In this document: in pieces, positions 9,188 through 16,786 of the stretch
Layout: each line of letters opens with the position of its first letter
Position numbering within the stretch: the first letter of the stretch is position 1
DNA from: Thalassotalea sp. Sam97
GTDB lineage: Bacteria > Pseudomonadota > Gammaproteobacteria > Enterobacterales > Alteromonadaceae
Reading direction: 5' to 3'
NCBI RefSeq assembly: GCF_041379765.1
Contig: NZ_CP166919.1
Location: 1,364,001-1,428,000 of the forward strand
Length of the DNA stretch: 64,000 bases
The notes under the pieces: generated by a model
The model's database searches: none
What the model saw: only the letters and a program-made list of their open reading frames with translations
What the model was told of the DNA's origin: nothing
Position numbers and translations under genes: made by a program

Positions 9188-10024
9188 ATGAAATTAATAA
9201 GCGACTACAAGTCCTTTGCCGGACGACAACTACGTTATCAGCATCAATCAACTAGCTTATCATGCTCTATGATGTTTTCGGTATTTTTGCCTGAACAAGC
9301 AGAGCAACAAAGAGTGCCTGTATTGTATTGGTTATCTGGCTTAACCTGTAGCGATGAAAATTTTGTGTTGAAAGCAGGCGCACAACAATATGCTAATAAG
9401 TATGGGATCGCGATTGTTGCCCCTGATACGAGCCCCCGAGGCGACGATGTCGCAGATGCTAGCGATGGCGCTTATGATCTAGGGTTAGGCGCAGGCTTTT
9501 ATGTTGATGCAACCGAGGAGCCTTGGCATAAACACTATCAAATGCATCACTACATTAGCCATGAATTACCCAACTTGGTTTGGCAGCATTTACCTATAGA
9601 AGCCGACAGAGCTGCCATATTTGGTCACTCTATGGGCGGCCATGGCGCACTCACCATCGGGTTAAAGCATCCTGAAAAATATCGTAGTATTTCTGCGTTC
9701 GCACCGATTTGTGCTCCTAGTCAGTGCCCGTGGGGCGATAAGGCGCTAACAGCGTATTTAGGAGAAAATAAAGCACTTTGGCAGCAATACGACAGTGTTG
9801 CTTTGCTTAATCAACTATCATCTTGCCAACCTATTTTAATCGACCAGGGCAGTGCTGATGAGTTTCTGTCAACTCAGTTAAAACCAGAATTATTACTCGC
9901 TGCAGTAGCGGGAAAGTCGTTACCTATTAGCTACCGACTGCAAGCGGGCTATGATCACAGCTATTTTTTTATTGCCAGTTTTATCGAACAGCATATTGCT
10001 TTTCACGTTAAGCATTTACGTTAA
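9188..10024 (+). CDS. fghA: S-formylglutathione hydrolase
   Basis: 278-residue alpha/beta hydrolase of the esterase D family, hydrolysing S-formylglutathione to formate and glutathione. The nucleophile serine is S148 in FGHSMGGHG, the acid is in DQGSADEFL and the histidine in YDHSYFF near the C-terminus. The YWLSGLTC and PDTSPRG motifs are typical. The frame also opens at a GTG at 9179, but ATG 9188 has the better spacing from AAAGAG and matches the usual N-terminus. It acts directly downstream of the class III dehydrogenase. Confidence 0.95.
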   Translation: MKLISDYKSFAGRQLRYQHQSTSLSCSMMFSVFLPEQAEQQRVPVLYWLSGLTCSDENFVLKAGAQQYANKYGIAIVAPDTSPRGDDVADASDGAYDLGLGAGFYVDATEEPWHKHYQMHHYISHELPNLVWQHLPIEADRAAIFGHSMGGHGALTIGLKHPEKYRSISAFAPICAPSQCPWGDKALTAYLGENKALWQQYDSVALLNQLSSCQPILIDQGSADEFLSTQLKPELLLAAVAGKSLPISYRLQAGYDHSYFFIASFIEQHIAFHVKHLR

Positions 10025-10136
10025 TTGTCCTGTGCGAGCCAGTTAGTAATAAAATTATCACAAAAGGTTTGCGTCGCTAAAAAGGTTTATGTGATCATAA
10101 ATGGATAGAACGATAACGTGTAAATTAGGCTGAAGA

Positions 10137-11207
10137 ATGAAGATTGCTTTCGATATTCAACACTTGTATTACCTACCGCAATATTTGCCTGTTATAAACG
10201 CCCTTAAGCAGCATACCCAGGACATTACTTTAGTCGCTCATACCAGCGATGATGTTGAGCTAAATGATATCATTAAAGCGGCTGTACAAGATGTTGATGT
10301 TGAAGTGGTTTATGTTAGTGATTGGCAACAAGCACTGGCATATTATCTTGAGCAAAAACCGCGGTGGATAGTTTTTGGTAATGCTGTCTCTGACTTGGTA
10401 CAGATACATAAACACAGTAAAACGATTTTGATGCAACATGGTGTTGGTCCTAAGAGCTGTTATTATGAAGTCTCAAAAGAGCCGACCACTGTGCGCTTTG
10501 TTGAGGGACAAAAACGATTGGCGAATCTGCAGGATATGTATCCACACGGGCAATTTGTTGACACCGGCTATGCAAAATTGGACCCTGCTATAACGGGTAG
10601 TGATATAACGATATCATTACCGCAACTCGGCTTAGATCCTAAAAAGCCAACCTTGTTATATGCCCCGACATATTATCCAAGCTCGATTGAATTGTTTGCA
10701 GATAATTTCCCCGAGCACTTCGCTCATTGCAATATCATTATTAAACCGCATTTCTTTTCATTAACGAAAGCAAAATATCACAAGCAAAAAGCTTTATTAA
10801 ATCACTGGTCAGTCTATAAAAATGTTTATGTTGCAACAGTCGATGAATACAATCTATTGCCGTTTATGGCGCTGTCTGATGTTATGCTATCAGATGCATC
10901 ATCGGCGATTTTTGAATTTGCAGCGTTAGATAAACCTGTTATTTGGTGTGATTTTTATAAATTGCGTTGGAGTTACCGAGGCATTTTTTCGTTCCGCTTT
11001 AAAAAGCGTCTTGATGCCAGTATCGAGGTATTTCATCAATTATGTGAACGAGCAAGTAACTTTGACGAATTGGCAAATTGTGTCAAGCAATCACTTGAAC
11101 AACCTAATGCAAAAAGTGCGATAAGAAATAAGATAACCGAACAGTATGTTGGTCGTGTTGATGGCCAATGTGCTCAGAGAATTGTTGAATATATATTAGC
11201 AAACTAA
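10137..11207 (+). CDS. CDP-glycerol glycerophosphotransferase family protein
   Basis: 356-residue GT-B-like protein resembling the C-terminal catalytic part of TagF/TagB, the enzymes that transfer glycerol phosphate from CDP-glycerol in teichoic acid synthesis. Visible family motifs are QHGVGPKSCYY, DTGYAKLD, LLYAPTYYPSS, IIIKPHF and SDASSAIFEFAALDKPVIWCDF, the last binding the CDP-glycerol phosphate. No signal peptide or transmembrane segment, so probably cytoplasmic or peripheral. The next gene, 13 bases downstream, makes CDP-glycerol, so substrate supply and transfer are paired. In a Gram-negative the acceptor is likely a surface glycan (LPS, capsule), but none of the acceptor-making genes is nearby. 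Shorter than true TagF, so it may add single residues. Confidence 0.8.
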   Translation: MKIAFDIQHLYYLPQYLPVINALKQHTQDITLVAHTSDDVELNDIIKAAVQDVDVEVVYVSDWQQALAYYLEQKPRWIVFGNAVSDLVQIHKHSKTILMQHGVGPKSCYYEVSKEPTTVRFVEGQKRLANLQDMYPHGQFVDTGYAKLDPAITGSDITISLPQLGLDPKKPTLLYAPTYYPSSIELFADNFPEHFAHCNIIIKPHFFSLTKAKYHKQKALLNHWSVYKNVYVATVDEYNLLPFMALSDVMLSDASSAIFEFAALDKPVIWCDFYKLRWSYRGIFSFRFKKRLDASIEVFHQLCERASNFDELANCVKQSLEQPNAKSAIRNKITEQYVGRVDGQCAQRIVEYILAN

Positions 11208-11220
11208 TAAAAGTAAGGTA

Positions 11221-11619
11221 ATGAAGAAAGTAATCACTTTTGGCACATTTGACGTATTTCATGTTGGTCATGTCAGTATATTAGAGCGAGCGAAAGACTG
11301 CGGCGAATACCTTATCGTAGGGATATCCTCAGATGCTTTAAATGTATCGAAAAAGGGCAGGCGACCGATATATTCACAAGAAGATCGTAAAAAAATCGTT
11401 TCATCTCTTGGTTTTGTCGATGAAGTCTTTTTTGAAGAATCATTAGAGTTAAAAGCTCAGTATATTGAACAATTTGATGCCGACGTGTTAGTCATGGGCG
11501 ATGATTGGCAAGGGAAGTTTGACAATCATAAAGAGCAATGTGAAGTTATATACTTACCGCGGACGCCATCGATATCCACAACTGAGATCATTGAAGTTGT
11601 GAAGTCTACCGAACGATAA
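11221..11619 (+). CDS. Glycerol-3-phosphate cytidylyltransferase (TagD-like)
   Basis: 132-residue nucleotidyltransferase that makes CDP-glycerol from CTP and sn-glycerol 3-phosphate. It contains the HxGH signature (H14-V-G-H17 in FGTFDVFHVGHVS), GISSDALN, and the closing loop PRTPSISTTEI, which corresponds to the RTxGISTT motif of TagD. The length matches TagD (129). It begins 13 bases after the glycerophosphotransferase with an AAGG ribosome binding site, so the two are one operon. A related ethanolamine-phosphate or FAD-synthase-like activity is less likely because of the close TagD pattern. Confidence 0.85.
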   Translation: MKKVITFGTFDVFHVGHVSILERAKDCGEYLIVGISSDALNVSKKGRRPIYSQEDRKKIVSSLGFVDEVFFEESLELKAQYIEQFDADVLVMGDDWQGKFDNHKEQCEVIYLPRTPSISTTEIIEVVKSTER

Positions 11620-11757
11620 TTTGGATTAATACCTTTTATCAAAATATGTTGAGGATTGGCGCCTTGACATGCCATATCACGTGTAAGTATGCTGTTTAAT
11701 TGAACAACATATCGTGTCATGATGGTATTAGTCTTACGCCTTCTAATGAGAAAAATC

Positions 11758-12624
11758 ATGCATGAATCAGCCGTTTATAATCAATATTTACTGCGTTTGC
11801 AGTGTCCGGATCAATTAGGCTTAATGGCTAATATTGCCAATGTGTTTTCTAAGCACAACGCATATATTAACCGAGTCAGTCAGTTTGGTGAGCCTAACTC
11901 TGGTATATACAATTCACGCGTAGAGTTTGACGATCGCAGTGGCCAATTTGACTTAGTAACATTTGAGGCCGCATTTGCGCATATGGCGAAAACGCTTGAT
12001 ATGCAATACACCCTTCGTTTACCAGAGCACCGGCCTAGAGTACTTATTGCTGTGAGTAAATACGATCATTGCTTGAATGTACTACTCAATAAATGGCGCT
12101 CTGGTGTCTTAAATATAGATATTGTCGGCGTGTATTCTAATCATAATGACTGCCGTGATTTAGTATCGTTTTACCAGCTTCCTTATCATTATTTACCAGT
12201 TGATAATACCAATAAATTAGCACAAGAAAAGAAGGTGTTGGCTTTGATGACGGAATACCAGGTCGACCTATTAGTACTGGCGCGTTATATGCAGATATTA
12301 TCGGATTGTATGTGCCAACAATTAGCGGGTAAAGTGATCAATATTCATCATTCTTTTTTACCCAGTTTTAAAGGCGCTCGGCCATATCAACAGGCTCATG
12401 ACAGAGGTGTAAAACTGATCGGCGCAACCGCACATTATGTCACAGCGGATCTCGACGAGGGGCCGATCATTGTGCAAGAAGTAAAACCGGTAGATCACGC
12501 TACCAGTGTGCAAGACATGATAGAAATTGGTCATGATACTGAGTCGATAGCTTTAGCTCGTGCGGTACGCTTATTTGCCGAAGATCGGATTTTTTTAAAC
12601 GGTGAGCGTACCGTTATTTTATAG
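11758..12624 (+). CDS. purU: Formyltetrahydrofolate deformylase
   Basis: 288 residues (E. coli 280). It hydrolyses 10-formyl-tetrahydrofolate to formate and tetrahydrofolate, balancing one-carbon pools and feeding PurT. It has an N-terminal ACT domain (about 8-85; LLRLQCPDQLGLMANIANVF) and a C-terminal formyltransferase-fold domain with the catalytic N195, H197 (VINIHHSFLPSF) and D233 (HYVTADLDEGPI). The frame extends up to 11719, but ATG 11758 starts the protein at the usual distance before the ACT domain. A possible alternative is ATG 11746. Location after the formaldehyde genes and CDP-glycerol pair appears incidental. Confidence 0.93.
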   Translation: MHESAVYNQYLLRLQCPDQLGLMANIANVFSKHNAYINRVSQFGEPNSGIYNSRVEFDDRSGQFDLVTFEAAFAHMAKTLDMQYTLRLPEHRPRVLIAVSKYDHCLNVLLNKWRSGVLNIDIVGVYSNHNDCRDLVSFYQLPYHYLPVDNTNKLAQEKKVLALMTEYQVDLLVLARYMQILSDCMCQQLAGKVINIHHSFLPSFKGARPYQQAHDRGVKLIGATAHYVTADLDEGPIIVQEVKPVDHATSVQDMIEIGHDTESIALARAVRLFAEDRIFLNGERTVIL

Positions 12625-12764
12625 TACATACTTATTCTCAGTGCTTTAATCGTATCAACACATAAGCGTGATAGTTTATGCCGAAACGGAATGTCGTTAT
12701 CGGTCGAACTAAAGCCATCATTGCTTGCCTTTGGTTGAGGAAATTAACTTTCGGAGTGTTTATC

Positions 12765-13562
12765 ATGGGGAGCCATATCAAATTTATTGCTTGCGATATG
12801 GACGGCACCTTGCTAAATCAACATAGGCAACTACCCGGCGACTTCGCCGACGTATTCAATGCACTCAGAGCCAAAAACGTGTTATTCGCTGTCGCTTCAG
12901 GTCGGCAGTATTATAGCCTTAAAAACACTTTTCGAGACTTTGCTGATGACATGCTATTTATCGCTGAAAATGGCACCTTAGTTTTTTATCAAGACAAAGA
13001 AATCTATAGTTGCACCATACCTAAACAAGAAGTTGCCCAAATCATCGGCGTATTGCGCTTAATTGCCAATACACATATTGTACTTTGTGGAAAACAATCT
13101 GCGTATATCGAAAGCCGTGACCCAAAGGTGCAAGCCGAAGTAAGTCAATATTATCACCACTTAGCTTGTGTTGACGACTTACTGACAGTGGAAGACGAGT
13201 TTATAAAAATTGCTGTGCTGAATTTTAACGGTACAGAGCATTATGTTTACCCCGATGTGGCAAAACACTTTGCAAGCAGCCATCAAGTGGTGGTTAGTGC
13301 TCATATTTGGCTTGATGTGATGCATAAAACAGCCTCAAAAGGTGATGCCATAATACACCTTCGCGACATATTTGATTTTACTTTTGAGCAAAGTATGAGC
13401 TTTGGTGATTATTACAATGATGCCGAGATGCTCGCCGAGACTTACCATAGTTACGCCATGGAAAATGCGGCACCAGCAGTGAAAAAATTAGCGAGATTTA
13501 TAGCACCGAGTAATGACGATAATGGTGTAACGGAGGTGATTAAAAACAAAATACTGACATAG
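12765..13562 (+). CDS. Cof-type HAD-superfamily phosphatase
   Basis: 265-residue HAD hydrolase of the Cof/YbiV-YidA type (subfamily IIB), which usually dephosphorylates sugar phosphates or flavin/PLP-like substrates. Motif I is D11-M-D13-G-T (FIACDMDGTLL), motif II lies in AVASGRQY, and motif III/IV are the cap-return region and SFGDYYNDAEML. The C2-type cap sits between. I start at ATG 12765, which has GGAG eight bases upstream. The open frame back to 12678 has no ribosome binding site. It borders the accessory patch that follows. The substrate cannot be predicted. Confidence 0.88.
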   Translation: MGSHIKFIACDMDGTLLNQHRQLPGDFADVFNALRAKNVLFAVASGRQYYSLKNTFRDFADDMLFIAENGTLVFYQDKEIYSCTIPKQEVAQIIGVLRLIANTHIVLCGKQSAYIESRDPKVQAEVSQYYHHLACVDDLLTVEDEFIKIAVLNFNGTEHYVYPDVAKHFASSHQVVVSAHIWLDVMHKTASKGDAIIHLRDIFDFTFEQSMSFGDYYNDAEMLAETYHSYAMENAAPAVKKLARFIAPSNDDNGVTEVIKNKILT

Positions 13563-13603
13563 TATGGAGCTATTAGTATTTATTTGTGTTAGCCGCAAAG
13601 ATA

Positions 13604-13653
13604 GCGTAAGTTATTGATTAATAAATACAGTGGCTAACGACTGTTGCGAGCGA
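13604..13653 (+). repeat. Spacer repeat, copy A
   Basis: 50-base segment after the HAD gene that matches copy B (14629-14677) at roughly 41 of 50 positions with one gap, including TAAGTTnTTGATTA, AAATnnAGTGG and CTGTTGCnAGCGA. It is also bounded by an inverted GTTAGCC...GGCTAAC pair (13589-13637). See the findings. Confidence 0.6.
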
Positions 13654-13791
13654 TGTACGGACGTTTAGTTAGAGTTTTATCGATCACCAGGTTGATTTTA
13701 ACTAGAGCAATTAGCTCCGATAATAAAAATAAAAGCAAGTGTACATAATAAGCTGCTTAATTGAAGCAATACATCACTATAAGGAAGAAAA

Positions 13792-14556
13792 ATGAAAAGT
13801 TATTTAAAAGGAGCGGTTATTGTGTTTGTGTCTGCTGTTTTAGGGTACCAGTTATACCCCATACTAAATGATACAACCCAGGATATAGGCCTAGTTAATC
13901 ACTCAGAACATTCGAACATTGTCGAACCTAGTCAAGAGAGTGATTTAGAGACAATAGAGCCTAGTATCGTTCAAGAGAGTAAGGCGCTTTCAAATCCCCC
14001 TAACATGCCAGGTGAAAGCGCAACAATCACCCTACAAAATGTAGACGATACGACCACCCCTTCAAATGATATTAGCGAGGACGCTTCTATTGAAAATACC
14101 TATGCTCAAGAAGAGCTGAAACAATGGTCTATTGAACATAAAGAAAAACTCGATCAAATCATCGATGACAACATGCCCGAATCCATAGCTTCAATGATGA
14201 AGTCTGCCATCGGCAATAATAATCACATGTTGAATGAGGCTAGCTTACGACAAGACGATATTGACGACGCGAATTGGTCGTATTTAATGGAGCAGGATAT
14301 ACGGGCGTATATTACCCAAAATGAATTAGCCGCTGGCTTTGAGCTTTTGAATATTTCATGTAAACAACTCATCTGTGATGTGATAGGGATAGAACGAGAG
14401 GCCCCTGCTTGGTTTCAAATATATAAAGGCTTTTATTCTTTTCCTAATATTTTGTTTCCCACAGACGGCAATAGACCATTAAACATACAAAGAATGGATA
14501 ATGGTATTCCTTATATTTATGCGCAAATCATGTTCAAGGCAGATAAAAGCATGTAA
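13792..14556 (+). CDS. Hypothetical membrane-anchored periplasmic protein
   Basis: 254 residues of unknown function. One N-terminal hydrophobic segment (about 7-26, GAVIVFVSAVLGYQLYP) acts as signal anchor. It is followed by a long acidic, serine/threonine-rich and probably disordered linker (30-110) and a folded C-terminal part with a cysteine pair in ISCKQLICDVIG. That C-x5-C strand pattern is seen in various small periplasmic proteins, where it may form a disulfide. A good ribosome binding site (AAGGAAG) precedes ATG 13792. The gene is flanked by two copies of the same spacer repeat and has no recognisable partner. Confidence 0.65.
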   Translation: MKSYLKGAVIVFVSAVLGYQLYPILNDTTQDIGLVNHSEHSNIVEPSQESDLETIEPSIVQESKALSNPPNMPGESATITLQNVDDTTTPSNDISEDASIENTYAQEELKQWSIEHKEKLDQIIDDNMPESIASMMKSAIGNNNHMLNEASLRQDDIDDANWSYLMEQDIRAYITQNELAAGFELLNISCKQLICDVIGIEREAPAWFQIYKGFYSFPNILFPTDGNRPLNIQRMDNGIPYIYAQIMFKADKSM

Positions 14557-14628
14557 CAAGCCAATTAAGTGCGGGACTTGGTATATTCAAGGGTCAAGTT
14601 TGACACGTTTGCGTCGGCCCTAGTTGTT

Positions 14629-14677
14629 GCATAAGTTGTTGATTATTAAATGTAGTGGAAACGGCTGTTGCAAGCGA
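14629..14677 (+). repeat. Spacer repeat, copy B
   Basis: 49-base segment following the 13792 gene, homologous to copy A at 13604-13653. The similarity can be followed weakly further upstream (GTCGGCC versus GTTAGCC). It lies immediately before the ribosome binding site of the next gene. Confidence 0.6.
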
Positions 14678-14701
14678 ATAAGAGTCATTAAGGGGATGCA
14701 T

Positions 14702-15184
14702 GTGAAGCTGCTTTTAAGCGTAGTGCTAACAACGATATCAATGGTTGCTAATGCACAAGCTAAGTTGCCAGCAGAGTTAACTCATGCAGTATTAAGCTCT
14801 CGTGATGTTTTATCTGCTGTTGGAAAGACTATACATAACAATACCCCGCCAGCATGGGTTGAAGAACAACTATTATCTCATGGCGATATTGTTCAATTTA
14901 AGTGTTATGACAATCATGACTCAGATAAATTTGATACTGTTGTCTGTCATGTTATCCAAGAGAAGTTAATTAACGGGAGCGTATGGGAGTTCTACTTCTT
15001 TCTCGAAGGAAGTGATTGGGTTAATACTAATGTAATTCTAGTGCAGGTATTGCCTGACGACATCTGTATCAAAGATGTAAAAATTAATGAAGGCATTGGA
15101 CAAGGGCTAAGTTACATGCCTGAAGAATGCAAGACTAATAACGACTACTCTGAGCGATCTACGGCCCCTCAGATAGGGATATAA
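14702..15184 (+). CDS. Hypothetical secreted protein
   Basis: 160-residue protein with a clear signal peptide (MKLLLSVVLTTISMVANAQA, cleavage about residue 20), hence periplasmic or secreted. The mature part has three cysteines (FKCYDN, VVCHVIQ, DDICIKD) plus one near the end (EECKT), consistent with two disulfides. I recognise no family. I choose GTG 14702 because AAGGGG ends six bases before it and the signal peptide then has an ideal N-region. The ATG at 14696 would leave no spacer, and the longer frame from 14624 runs into the spacer repeat. The next gene begins one base after its stop, so they are co-translated. Confidence 0.6.
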   Translation: MKLLLSVVLTTISMVANAQAKLPAELTHAVLSSRDVLSAVGKTIHNNTPPAWVEEQLLSHGDIVQFKCYDNHDSDKFDTVVCHVIQEKLINGSVWEFYFFLEGSDWVNTNVILVQVLPDDICIKDVKINEGIGQGLSYMPEECKTNNDYSERSTAPQIGI

Positions 15185-15185
15185 A

Positions 15186-15782
15186 ATGAAGTTTAGAATT
15201 AAGAAATGGGATCAATTAAGCACTGTTAAAAAAGGCTTTCGAATTCTAGATATCGTTGCCATTGTTTACTTGCTTGTTCTCGGTTCATTTGTTGTTAGAG
15301 CAGAAGTTACCACAAAAACTGATACTGAAAGACTATTTTTAATTAACTCACCATTGTTATTTAAAGTGTTAAATCCAAGTTCACCAAATGCCTTAGGAGC
15401 AGCCTTACCAGTCGTTAATATTGGTTTTTTAAATGTATCCAAAATTAATGACATGAATCAAGATATAGAGCTAATTAAAAAGCATGAAGCAAAACACTTA
15501 GAGCAATACCAGTCTCTAGGGATGGTTAAAGCTTTTCAGCTAGATAACTGGAAGCTTGAAGGCATTGCAGAATATGCGAGAGGAAGCTCTACTATTGATA
15601 TATGCTCAACTGAGCCAGTAGGAACAAAAGCTCAATTGGATTATCGAGAATATCATACGGTTGTAAAATACTTGATTGAATCTGAGAAGTTAACTGAAAA
15701 AGAGATTTATGAGCTAGATAGCTATCCTGTCGAGCTTGCAAATAAGTGGATACAAGGGCAATACTGTAAATTTATAGAATAG
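15186..15782 (+). CDS. Putative membrane-anchored zinc metallopeptidase-like protein
   Basis: 198-residue protein with one transmembrane segment (about 20-38, ILDIVAIVYLLVLGSFVV) and a soluble domain that should face the periplasm. It contains H100-E-A-K-H104, an HExxH zinc-protease signature, followed 20 residues later by WKLEGIAEY (E125, E129). This is the arrangement in gluzincin peptidases of the peptidase-MA type, where the second glutamate is the third zinc ligand. A pair of late cysteines (DICSTE, GQYCKF) may form a disulfide. It is directly coupled to the secreted protein gene at 14702, which is therefore a candidate partner, substrate or inhibitor. Activity is inferred from motifs only. 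Confidence 0.6.
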   Translation: MKFRIKKWDQLSTVKKGFRILDIVAIVYLLVLGSFVVRAEVTTKTDTERLFLINSPLLFKVLNPSSPNALGAALPVVNIGFLNVSKINDMNQDIELIKKHEAKHLEQYQSLGMVKAFQLDNWKLEGIAEYARGSSTIDICSTEPVGTKAQLDYREYHTVVKYLIESEKLTEKEIYELDSYPVELANKWIQGQYCKFIE

Positions 15783-15785
15783 TGT

Positions 15786-15802
15786 TCGGCCGTTGTGAGC
15801 GA
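15786..15802 (+). repeat. Spacer repeat, partial copy C
   Basis: 17 bases (TCGGCCGTTGTGAGCGA) just after the stop of the metallopeptidase-like gene. They match the 3' end of copies A and B (CGGCTGTTGCAAGCGA in B). The internal part of the repeat appears deleted here. Confidence 0.45.
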
Positions 15803-15835
15803 ATTGCAGCCTGATGCGGATATAGACAAAAAGCG

Positions 15836-15867
15836 CCGTCATCCCACCATGCTTTTGGGTGGGATCT
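15836..15867 (+). repeat. Left inverted repeat of the GIY-YIG element
   Basis: 32 bases beginning CCGTCATCCCACC and ending GGGTGGGATCT. Reverse complement of 16269-16300 with one mismatch. Forms an 8-9 bp hairpin on its own. Confidence 0.85.
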
Positions 15868-15925
15868 CCTTCCGCATACAGTGAGTAAGACAATCGATTT
15901 ACTATAGTTCCTGATATAAATCTTT

Positions 15926-16186
15926 TCACTCAGGATTTACTTTTTTAATAAGTCTTTCTTTCCAGGACCTTTGCCACCGTTTCAACCTTTTCTCTCGATA
16001 AATAGCACTGTTCATATCATCATACAGTTCAAAATAAACTAACTTTTCTAGATTATATCTCTTACTAAAGCCTTCAGTAAGTTTCTGTTTATGTTGAAAT
16101 ACTCGTTGAAGTAGATTGCTAGTAACGCCAACATAGATAACAGTATTGGATTCGTTTGAAATAATGTATATGGCTGGTTGTTTCAT
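15926..16186 (-). CDS. GIY-YIG nuclease, truncated by a TGG-to-TGA nonsense codon
   Basis: 86-residue single-domain GIY-YIG endonuclease of the small UvrC-N/YhbQ-like type. It shows the two-strand core IYIISNE...IYVGVTSN, the conserved arginine in LLQRVFQHK and the glutamate in YREKRLKRW. The frame ends at NPE followed by TGA (15926-15928). Reading on in frame gives KDLYQEL and then TAG at 15902. Since the family normally ends NPEWKDLY.., the TGA is almost certainly a mutated Trp codon that removes eight residues. ATG 16186 has AAAGGA nine bases upstream and is preferred over the start at 16216. The core is intact, so activity is possible but not assured. Confidence 0.85.
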   Translation of the reverse strand: MKQPAIYIISNESNTVIYVGVTSNLLQRVFQHKQKLTEGFSKRYNLEKLVYFELYDDMNSAIYREKRLKRWQRSWKERLIKKVNPE

Positions 16187-16268
16187 GTTTGAAGTCCTTT
16201 TCAAATATATGAACAACTATAGTCGATAAATAAACGGTGAAGTAAAATAGACACTTCGAAACTGGTAA

Positions 16269-16300
16269 AGATCCCACCCAAAAACATGGTGGGATGACGG
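16269..16300 (-). repeat. Right inverted repeat of the GIY-YIG element
   Basis: 32 bases, AGATCCCACCC through GGTGGGATGACGG, matching the reverse complement of 15836-15867 except at 16284. Confidence 0.85.
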
Positions 16301-16523
16301 TTTACTGTTTTGATAATGTGCGTGCTTCTTTGGTGCTATTTTTTCTAATTGTGTGGGTGCACTGTCTATGACGTTATAATGGAGTTGGTATCTAGGAAGT
16401 AGTAGTTTTTATGTTTTATCGTTAATCGGTAAAAAATAGTGAGATACACTAGATTCAAAGTCGATACCCTTAATAAACATAGACTTTTGTCGCCTGATGC
16501 TGAAAAGTAGTAAATTTTAGACA
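16301..16523. other. Non-coding AT-rich spacer between the GIY-YIG element and tRNA-Val
   Basis: About 220 bases without a credible reading frame. It contains a TATAAT at 16374-16379 and ACTAGATTCAAA at 16448-16459, which resembles the T-arm of the adjacent tRNA-Val (11 of 12 bases, same orientation). Nothing else was recognised. Confidence 0.5.
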
Positions 16524-16552
16524 TAAAAAAATCAGCACTAAGGCTGATTTCA
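16524..16552 (-). terminator. Rho-independent terminator of tRNA-Val
   Basis: On the minus strand the stem AAATCAGC / GCTGATTT is followed by seven T. It lies about 25 bases past the tRNA 3' end. Confidence 0.85.
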
Positions 16553-16578
16553 TTTCTCTAAGCTTAATTCAAAGAGAA

Positions 16579-16655
<77 letters not shown>

Positions 16656-16786
16656 ACATTTTTTTGTGCAGTTGTCTGTGACAACGGAGGCTATATTAGC
16701 GATACCCATTGTTCGGTGCAAGCCCTTTACACAAGTTTTTTTACCAAATTGAATTGTTTGCCTAAAACTTGTGCAAAAGTGACTAT

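Larger units (their letters stand above)
15836..16300. mobile_element. Inverted-repeat element carrying a GIY-YIG nuclease gene
   Basis: 465-bp unit bounded by two 32-base inverted copies (15836-15867 and 16269-16300) that agree at 31 of 32 positions. Each copy is itself a hairpin (ATCCCACC...GGTGGGAT). The only gene inside is a small GIY-YIG nuclease on the minus strand. The left copy is nested in a further 7-base inverted pair (ATGCGGA 15814-15820, TCCGCAT 15871-15877). No target-site duplication is obvious. The layout resembles REP-type palindromes with an associated nuclease, so the unit is probably mobile or was until recently. Confidence 0.65.

Noticed and set aside
13589..14680. Integron attC sites between the orphan ORFs
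   Set aside because: Text after the 13792 ORF (TAACAAGCCAATTAAG) resembles attC openings, but the expected complementary 3' half and GTTRRRY core are absent, and copy A does not fit either. No integron integrase is in the window.
15926..16186. Calling the GIY-YIG gene a plain pseudogene
   Set aside because: Only the last eight residues are lost and the catalytic core is intact, so it is kept as a truncated CDS.
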